A model generated the notes under the pieces. It searched no databases. It saw only the letters and a program-made list of their open reading frames with translations, and was not told where the DNA came from. Shown here piece by piece: positions 1-3,541 of a DNA stretch of 9,314 nucleotides (positions within the stretch are counted from its first letter, which is position 1; each line of letters opens with the position of its first letter). The DNA comes from Minisyncoccota bacterium (GTDB lineage: Bacteria; Patescibacteriota; Minisyncoccia; Phycocordibacterales; SBAW01). The translations under genes were made by a program, and so were the position numbers. The stretch lies in assembly GCA_020050775.1 (NCBI GenBank), contig JAGVKC010000077.1, positions 1 through 9,314 on the forward strand, read 5' to 3'.

Positions 1-2
1 GT

Positions 3-1175
3 CTTGAGATCAGCCATACCTCTAGTGTCGCACAATATTTTGCATTCGTTGACATCGGCACTCGGGCCAAGCAGTATGCGATTAGTAATGGTCTTTATAT
101 AGAGGAGGAACGTATGGACCTGACAAAGCGCCCTATACCGCTTGGGGAGATTAACGTGCTTCGGCAGGGTGAAAATCCATGGCAGGGAGCAAATTTGTTC
201 GTGCAACATTACGCGGCCGACCCCTTAGCGATAGGAAAGTTCGTACTGCACACGGGGGACATTCCGAGTGCAACAAACCTGACAGACCTCGACCGTGCGC
301 TCCAGACACTGACTCATATTGAGGCTGCGCTTGGAGCATACGGGGGTTCATTTCGGACTGCAGTTGCTGTTAAGCATGGCAACTGTTGCGGAGCTGCACA
401 TACAACAACAGGGGAGCGTGCAATAAAAGACACTGTCCTGGGAGACCTGCAAGCGATTATGGGTGCCGTAGTCATAACTAACTTCCCCATAGACGCAGAG
501 GGAGCAACGACGCTCCTGACATTTGAGTCAGCCGGAAGAAACCGGCTCTTAGATGCAGTCATAGCTCCCCGGTTCAGCAACGGCGCCATACAACTGCTGC
601 AGCGAAAAAACGGAAAGTGCCGCGTATTAAGTAATCCAGCACTTGCGCAGTTGAGTAAAAAGAATCTTCGCACAGGCGCGCTTTGCCGCTCCGTTCGTGA
701 AGGCTATGTTGTGCAAGATAGCGACTCGAAAATTCTCGACCTTACTCATCCTGAACTTAAGGTCTACGGTTCTCGAGAAACTTTCGACCAGTACTACATA
801 GAACGTAACTTGGTATTTGCTTCGGCCATATGCCGCACATCGAATTCCAACACCGTAACACTGGTTAAAAATGGTGCGCTTATCGGGAACGGGGTCGCAC
901 AAACTAAACGCTCTCGCGCAGCATGGCTTGCTGTAGAAGTGGCGAAAGAGAATGCACATCTCCCTCCTCATCCTAGAGATTGGCTGGTGGCCGCAAGCGA
1001 CAGCTTCTTTCCTTTCAAGGACGGCGTTGAAATTCTTATTAACGCCGGTGTCAAAGCGATTTTTGCCACAAGCGGATCAGTGCGTGACAAAGAAGTGCAG
1101 GACACCTGCATCAACGCCGGCGTAACACTCTACCAACTTCCTGACAAAGAGTCTCGAATGTTCTTCGGACACTAA
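3..1175 (+). CDS. purH: PurH, 5'-truncated: end of IMP cyclohydrolase domain plus complete AICAR transformylase domain
   Basis: This is the bifunctional enzyme of the last two steps of de novo purine synthesis (AICAR + 10-formyl-THF to FAICAR, then to IMP), acting in the cytoplasm. The frame is open from the first complete codon. The residues before the ATG at 114 (EISHTSSVAQYF, then a linker) match the end of the cyclohydrolase domain (HTAAYDxxIAxYL type). About 50 residues separate that HT from LRQGENPWQ, the counterpart of LRYGENPHQ, which fits family spacing. The gene therefore continues upstream of the window. The transformylase domain shows the catalytic Lys-His in VKHGNCCGAAH, SNSNTVTL, VAQTKRSRAAW, ASDSFFPFKDGVE, GSVRDKEV and a terminal His. 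Divergent points are SATN for the usual SYNN and CCG for PCG. A strong terminator follows at once. A standalone transformylase starting at 114 is the alternative, because a near-perfect ribosome-binding site sits there. Confidence 0.88.
   Translation, partial: LEISHTSSVAQYFAFVDIGTRAKQYAISNGLYIEEERMDLTKRPIPLGEINVLRQGENPWQGANLFVQHYAADPLAIGKFVLHTGDIPSATNLTDLDRALQTLTHIEAALGAYGGSFRTAVAVKHGNCCGAAHTTTGERAIKDTVLGDLQAIMGAVVITNFPIDAEGATTLLTFESAGRNRLLDAVIAPRFSNGAIQLLQRKNGKCRVLSNPALAQLSKKNLRTGALCRSVREGYVVQDSDSKILDLTHPELKVYGSRETFDQYYIERNLVFASAICRTSNSNTVTLVKNGALIGNGVAQTKRSRAAWLAVEVAKENAHLPPHPRDWLVAASDSFFPFKDGVEILINAGVKAIFATSGSVRDKEVQDTCINAGVTLYQLPDKESRMFFGH
103..116 (+). promoter_or_regulatory. Internal Shine-Dalgarno and ATG at the purH domain boundary
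   Basis: AGGAGG at 103-108 lies 5 nt before the in-frame ATG at 114, the best ribosome-binding site in the window. In the PurH frame it encodes Glu-Glu, so it may be fortuitous. It falls exactly between the cyclohydrolase and transformylase domains and could allow a separate transformylase polypeptide to be made. Confidence 0.45.
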
Positions 1176-1179
1176 GAAA

Positions 1180-1212
1180 ACCCCGCAGCCAGTGGCTGCG
1201 GGGTACTTTTTT
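1180..1212 (+). terminator. Rho-independent terminator of purH
   Basis: A perfect 11-bp GC-rich stem (1180-1190 with 1194-1204, core CCCCGCAGCC) closes a 3-nt AGT loop. It is followed by a run of six T at 1207-1212, four nt after the purH stop codon. It separates purH from rpsO. Confidence 0.93.
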
Positions 1213-1259
1213 ACTAAAAAGTGCATTCTTGACTAAGCCACTTTTTTGGGGCGGGGGTC

Positions 1260-1288
1260 TTGCGCAAATTCTCAGGCTGTGCTACTAT
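1260..1288 (+). promoter_or_regulatory. Putative rpsO promoter (leaderless arrangement)
   Basis: A -35-like TTGCGC (1260-1265) is followed by a 17-nt spacer and a -10-like TACTAT (1283-1288). The rpsO ATG begins 7 nt after the last base of the -10 box, about where transcription should start. No Shine-Dalgarno site is seen, so the mRNA may be leaderless. Both boxes are imperfect matches to sigma-70 consensus. Confidence 0.55.
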
Positions 1289-1294
1289 GTTCGC

Positions 1295-1561
1295 ATGCTG
1301 ACTAAGCAGAAAAAGGCTAAGACAATCAAAGAAATTGCAATTCACGATAAAGACACCGGTTCTCCGGAGGTCCAAATCGCGCTTTTGATTAAGAATATTG
1401 AGGAACTTACCTCGCACCTTAAGAAACACCTTAAGGATAAGCACAGCCGCCGCGGCCTCCTACAGATGGTTGCTAACCGCCGCACGCATTTGAAATATCT
1501 CGAGAAGAGCAGCAAGAAGCGTTATAACGCGGTTCTTAAGAAGCTCAACCTCAAGAAGTAA
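1295..1561 (+). CDS. rpsO: 30S ribosomal protein S15
   Basis: S15 is a primary 16S rRNA-binding protein (central domain, helices 20-22) of the small ribosomal subunit, and in E. coli it represses its own translation. The 88-residue product matches the usual S15 length (about 89). It carries the family landmarks HDKDTGSPEVQIALL, TSHLKKHLKDKHSRRGLLQMV and RRTHLKYLEK. A longer reading from an ATG at 1229 is rejected because its 22 extra residues are not S15-like and cover the promoter. The chosen ATG at 1295 lacks a Shine-Dalgarno but has a -10-like box ending 7 nt upstream. In many bacteria rpsO lies directly before pnp; here pnp is about 2 kb downstream on the same strand. Confidence 0.97.
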   Translation: MLTKQKKAKTIKEIAIHDKDTGSPEVQIALLIKNIEELTSHLKKHLKDKHSRRGLLQMVANRRTHLKYLEKSSKKRYNAVLKKLNLKK

Positions 1562-1565
1562 GAAA

Positions 1566-1611
1566 CCCCGGCAACAAGCCAGGAGTTTTGCACCAGGTGT
1601 AATATTTTTTT
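1566..1611 (+). terminator. Possible weak terminator after rpsO
   Basis: Two poor hairpins follow rpsO. An imperfect CCCCGGC/GCCAGG stem lies at about 1566-1582. A 6-bp stem with a CAG loop (1588-1593 with 1597-1602) is followed by an eight-T run at 1604-1611. The T-run supports termination, but both stems are weak. The rest of the gap up to the next gene (1612-1716) is AT-rich with no coding signal. Confidence 0.4.
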
Positions 1612-1705
1612 GTTTGGTTCGTATTAGTATATAGAGGGTCCGTCTTTTTTATTCTAGTTCACAGTCAGCACAGTTCAAGGGCGTATTTTTAGAAAGGTTC
1701 ATTAA

Positions 1706-1711
1706 TTTAAT
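1706..1711 (+). promoter_or_regulatory. Possible -10 box for the NYN gene
   Basis: TTTAAT (5 of 6 matches to TATAAT) ends 6 nt before the ATG at 1717, the same layout as other starts here. No convincing -35 is visible and the stretch is simply AT-rich, so chance is a real possibility. A GAAAGG at 1692-1697 is about 19 nt from the ATG, too far for a normal ribosome-binding site. Confidence 0.3.
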
Positions 1712-1716
1712 TTTTT

Positions 1717-2346
1717 ATGGCTATCATTAAGCATAAAAGCCAGCGTGTCGGCATTTTTATAGACACGCAAAACCTCTACCACAGTGCGAAAAATCTTTAC
1801 AAAGCAAAGGTAAATTTCGGCCAGGTAGTAAAAGAAGCGTTGGCGGGTCGCATACTCATCCGCGCAGTTGCCTACGTTATCCGCACCGAATCTGAAGAAG
1901 AAAAAGGCTTCTTTGAAGCACTCAACAAGATCGGCATCGAAACCAAGGTCAAAGACATCCGCGTATTTGCAGGAGGCGCTAAAAAAGCAGACTGGGACAT
2001 CGGCATGGCGATTGACGCTATTGCAATGGCGCACAAGCTCGACACGGTTATCCTTGCAACTGGCGACGGAGACTTCGTACCGCTTGTTGAATACCTAAAA
2101 TTCAACCACGGCTGCCAGGTAGAAGCGGTTGCCTTCGGCAAGTCCTCTTCAGGCCAGCTGCGCGACATAGTCGATGACTTTACTGACCTCTCCGAAGACC
2201 CTCTCAATTACCTCATTGGGTACCGCGGTGGCGGCCGCTACATACCATCATTCACGCGCGACAGCGCTAAAGGTAACGAGAAAGAACTCACAGGAGATGA
2301 GCTCGATTCCAACGAAGACCCGGCAATAAAGATGTCAGGAGAGTAA
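1717..2346 (+). CDS. NYN-domain (LabA/DUF88-like, PIN-fold) putative ribonuclease
   Basis: The 209-residue protein has a NYN domain over roughly residues 9-150. Acidic residues that would form a metal site are in FIDTQNLY (D16, N19), ADWDIGMAIDA (D92, D94, D100) and ATGDGDFVPLV (D117, D119). NYN proteins share the PIN/FLAP nuclease fold and are generally thought to cut RNA; the substrate here cannot be told. The tail after about residue 165 is Gly-rich (YRGGGRY), then acidic and probably disordered. The ATG is fixed by an in-frame stop at 1708-1710. It lies between rpsO and pnp on the same strand, which fits a role in RNA turnover, but that is inference. Downstream, a strong hairpin serves mainly the opposite strand. 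Confidence 0.88.
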   Translation: MAIIKHKSQRVGIFIDTQNLYHSAKNLYKAKVNFGQVVKEALAGRILIRAVAYVIRTESEEEKGFFEALNKIGIETKVKDIRVFAGGAKKADWDIGMAIDAIAMAHKLDTVILATGDGDFVPLVEYLKFNHGCQVEAVAFGKSSSGQLRDIVDDFTDLSEDPLNYLIGYRGGGRYIPSFTRDSAKGNEKELTGDELDSNEDPAIKMSGE

Positions 2347-2347
2347 T

Positions 2348-2379
2348 AAAAAGAGCCCCTTGCATAACGCAGGGGCTCT
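2348..2379 (-). terminator. Terminator of the minus-strand membrane operon
   Basis: A 9-bp stem AGAGCCCCT/AGGGGCTCT (2352-2360 with 2371-2379) has two more inner GC pairs beyond a bulge. Read on the minus strand it is followed by a T-run (complement of 2351-2348), making a canonical terminator for the leftward genes. On the plus strand no T-run follows, so it would be only a weak stop for the NYN gene between the convergent units. Confidence 0.8.
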
Positions 2380-2391
2380 ATTGCTGTGGAA

Positions 2392-2544
2392 TCAGGCCAG
2401 GGTAAGCAGTTTAATAACAATTGCCACGAAGGAAATTGCAAGAACAGCGAACCCAATCCTTAGAAACACTTCGTCAAACTTCTGTCTCCATTTCTTCCAC
2501 ACTCTCCAACTTATTCCAAGTGGCGGATAGTATGCAGGTCTCAT
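2392..2544 (-). CDS. Small single-pass membrane protein, 50 residues, unknown function
   Basis: Translation from 2544 leftward gives a 50-residue protein. The N-terminal half is aromatic and basic (MRPAYYPPLG, then WRVWKKWRQKF). It ends in one hydrophobic helix at about residues 31-48 (GFAVLAISFVAIVIKLL). The basic stretch before the helix predicts an N-in topology. AGGAG (complement of 2551-2555) lies 6 nt before the ATG, and the start is 9 nt after the stop of the upstream membrane gene, so the two are likely co-transcribed and coupled. The operon terminator begins 12 nt after the stop codon. No family is recognised. The good ribosome-binding site, coherent topology and tight operon spacing argue that it is real. 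Confidence 0.72.
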   Translation of the reverse strand: MRPAYYPPLGISWRVWKKWRQKFDEVFLRIGFAVLAISFVAIVIKLLTLA

Positions 2545-2553
2545 GGGTTTCTC

Positions 2554-3018
2554 CTATCTCGTGACAGAGAATGCAAACAACATTGTCCAGAATACGAACA
2601 ATGATAGATATAGGAAGCTGATAGTATCAGGAATCGTTATTCTTCCTACTGATGGCACCGGGAGTCCAGCTCCTGTACTGAAGAATATTCCACGCCTTAT
2701 CTTTAAGGATTCTTCGAGAGCTCTTCCTCTTTTTGTAGATCCTGAAATCATTCTTTCTAGAAGTCTTTCAAAGAAGAAAGACATCAGGGATATAGCAATT
2801 CCCAAAAAAGGAACGAGTAGGGTAAGCACTCTATCGAAATTAATTCCCGACGCAGAACTTAAAACCCGATAGACACCGAAGAGAGCAACAAAAGCACTTA
2901 AGATCGTACCCGTGAAGAGCAACCGAGTGCTTTGAAGAAATCTCCAGTGCGACACGACTATTCCATACTCTGCCCGCAAGGACTGTAAATTTTCCTTGTA
3001 TTCTTCCCATCGTGACAT
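2554..3018 (-). CDS. Three-helix membrane protein, unknown function
   Basis: This 154-residue protein has a charged amphipathic N-terminus (WEEYKENLQSLRAEYG) and hydrophobic helices at about residues 33-52, 64-83 and 132-151. A charged stretch (FERLLERMISGSTKRGRALEESL) lies between helices 2 and 3. I recognise no family or catalytic motif. The start at 3018 is preferred: GGAG sits 6-7 nt upstream, inside the codons following an earlier in-frame ATG at 3030. Starting at 3030 would add only four residues (METE) and has no ribosome-binding site. A strong extended -10 promoter lies just upstream, and the 50-residue membrane gene follows after 9 nt. Codon use is more AT-rich than in pnp or yifB, compatible with an acquired module. 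Confidence 0.75.
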   Translation of the reverse strand: MSRWEEYKENLQSLRAEYGIVVSHWRFLQSTRLLFTGTILSAFVALFGVYRVLSSASGINFDRVLTLLVPFLGIAISLMSFFFERLLERMISGSTKRGRALEESLKIRRGIFFSTGAGLPVPSVGRITIPDTISFLYLSLFVFWTMLFAFSVTR

Positions 3019-3048
3019 TTCTGTCTCCATGTAGAACGTCTATGATAT

Positions 3049-3076
3049 ATTATAGCATTTTTCTACTTTTTTTCAA
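3049..3076 (-). promoter_or_regulatory. Promoter of the minus-strand membrane operon
   Basis: On the minus strand a -35-like TTGAAA (3076-3071), a 16-nt spacer and an extended -10 TGCTATAAT (TATAAT at 3054-3049) form the best sigma-70-type promoter in the window. Transcription would start near 3042, about 24 nt before the chosen start codon. Confidence 0.8.
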
Positions 3077-3113
3077 TACGCCCTAAACATTCCTTCTTTT
3101 TCTTTTAAGTATT

Positions 3114-3122
3114 TGCTACAGT
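3114..3122 (+). promoter_or_regulatory. Possible extended -10 promoter reading towards the GIY-YIG gene
   Basis: TGCTACAGT matches an extended -10 (TGn plus TACAGT). A weak TTCTTT lies 17 nt before the TACAGT hexamer. Transcription from about 3129 would cross the tRNA-like stretch and then the GIY-YIG gene. It is divergent from the membrane-operon promoter, with the two -10 boxes about 60 bp apart. Confidence 0.35.
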
Positions 3123-3147
3123 TTCAGAAGTTCCATTACAAGGTTAA

Positions 3148-3205
3148 GCGCGGAGTGGGTAGATAGGTAGGCCGTAGCACAGTTCGTTGGATAGACCGAA
3201 CCCGG
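3148..3205 (+). other. tRNA-like sequence debris upstream of the GIY-YIG gene
   Basis: Fragments resemble tRNA parts in scrambled form. GCCGTAGCACAG (3171-3182) and GTTGGATAGA (3186-3195) resemble the D-arm text GTAGCTCAGTTGGATAGAG. CCGAACCCGG (3196-3205) resembles the end of a T-arm. No acceptor stem, anticodon arm or proper T-loop can be built, so this is not a functional tRNA. It may be relic tRNA sequence or the edge of a repeat family linked to such GIY-YIG genes. Confidence 0.35.
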
Positions 3206-3221
3206 TAGTAGAATTTCAATT
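3201..3221 (+). repeat. Left arm of imperfect inverted repeat flanking the GIY-YIG gene
   Basis: These 21 bases match the reverse complement of 3492-3512 at 18 of 21 positions. They share an outer CCC, an inner GTAGT and an uninterrupted 10-nt core AATTTCAATT. The arm ends 7 nt before the GIY-YIG start codon. Confidence 0.7.
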
Positions 3222-3228
3222 TTTGGTT

Positions 3229-3492
3229 ATGTTCTATATATACGTGCTCCAAAATATGAAGCAACATTTGTACATAGGGTATACAACTGATTTGCCAAGG
3301 AGACTTAAAGAACATAACCAAGGATTGAACTTTTCTACGCGGCACAAAGGTCCGTGGAGTTGCATATACTACGAGGCTTGTCTGCATCTTGTTGACGCAG
3401 AACGGCGAGAGAAATATTTAAAGACCACCCAGGGTGGCCGACTTCTCAAACGCCGTCTGAAGGAGTATTTTCACGAAAGAAAAGTTCAATGA
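3229..3492 (+). CDS. GIY-YIG domain endonuclease-like protein
   Basis: The 87-residue product is a bare GIY-YIG nuclease domain of the small UvrC-N-like type. The GIY strand is YIYVL (residues 3-7) and the YIG strand is LYIGYT (14-19). Conserved basic residues follow in LPRRLKEHN (22-30), then WSCIYYEA, and DAERREKYLK (56-65) with E61 as probable metal ligand. Such small proteins are presumed DNA endonucleases, but their cellular role is unclear. The ATG at 3229 is chosen because homology begins there; an earlier ATG at 3187 would translate tRNA-like and repeat sequence. No ribosome-binding site is seen. The stop codon runs straight into the right inverted repeat. The gene stands alone between the divergent membrane operon and pnp. 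Confidence 0.88.
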   Translation: MFYIYVLQNMKQHLYIGYTTDLPRRLKEHNQGLNFSTRHKGPWSCIYYEACLHLVDAERREKYLKTTQGGRLLKRRLKEYFHERKVQ

Positions 3493-3512
3493 ATTGAAAT
3501 TTCACTACAGGG
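3492..3512 (+). repeat. Right arm of imperfect inverted repeat flanking the GIY-YIG gene
   Basis: This is the reverse-complement partner of 3201-3221 (18/21). It begins at the last base of the GIY-YIG stop codon and ends immediately before the putative pnp -10 hexamer. Confidence 0.7.
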
Positions 3513-3518
3513 TACAAT
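3513..3518 (+). promoter_or_regulatory. Putative -10 box of pnp
   Basis: TACAAT (5 of 6 matches to TATAAT) lies 23 nt before the pnp ATG and touches the right inverted repeat. TTGAAA at 3494-3499, inside the repeat, is only 13 nt upstream, too close for a normal -35. Any proper -35 would therefore be repeat or GIY-YIG sequence. A weak AAAGAGA just before the ATG may act as ribosome-binding site. Confidence 0.45.
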
Positions 3519-3541
3519 CTGCACGCTTCGCATAAAGAGAT

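Larger units (their letters stand above)
3201..3512 (+). mobile_element. Candidate mini-element: GIY-YIG gene between inverted repeats
   Basis: A 312-bp unit has 21-bp imperfect inverted ends (18/21) and a single GIY-YIG ORF filling nearly all the interior. Homing-type nucleases are the usual mobile members of this fold, and the left flank carries tRNA-like debris. No target-site duplication is visible and no transposase is present, so mobility would have to come from the nuclease or from trans-acting factors. An alternative is that the arms are merely regulatory hairpins or terminator remnants. Confidence 0.35.

Noticed and set aside
1229..1294. N-terminal extension of S15
   Set aside because: The 22 extra residues are not S15-like and coincide with the promoter; the 88-residue form matches the family length.
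2543..2872. Plus-strand 109-codon frame
   Set aside because: It runs antisense to the minus-strand membrane gene, which has the better promoter, ribosome-binding site and membrane topology; the plus product resembles no folded protein.
3148..3224. Functional tRNA gene
   Set aside because: D-arm-like and T-arm-like words are present, but no acceptor stem pairs, no anticodon arm exists and the T-loop is wrong.
3187..3228. N-terminal extension of the GIY-YIG protein
   Set aside because: It translates tRNA-like and repeat sequence; the domain starts right at the Met at 3229.
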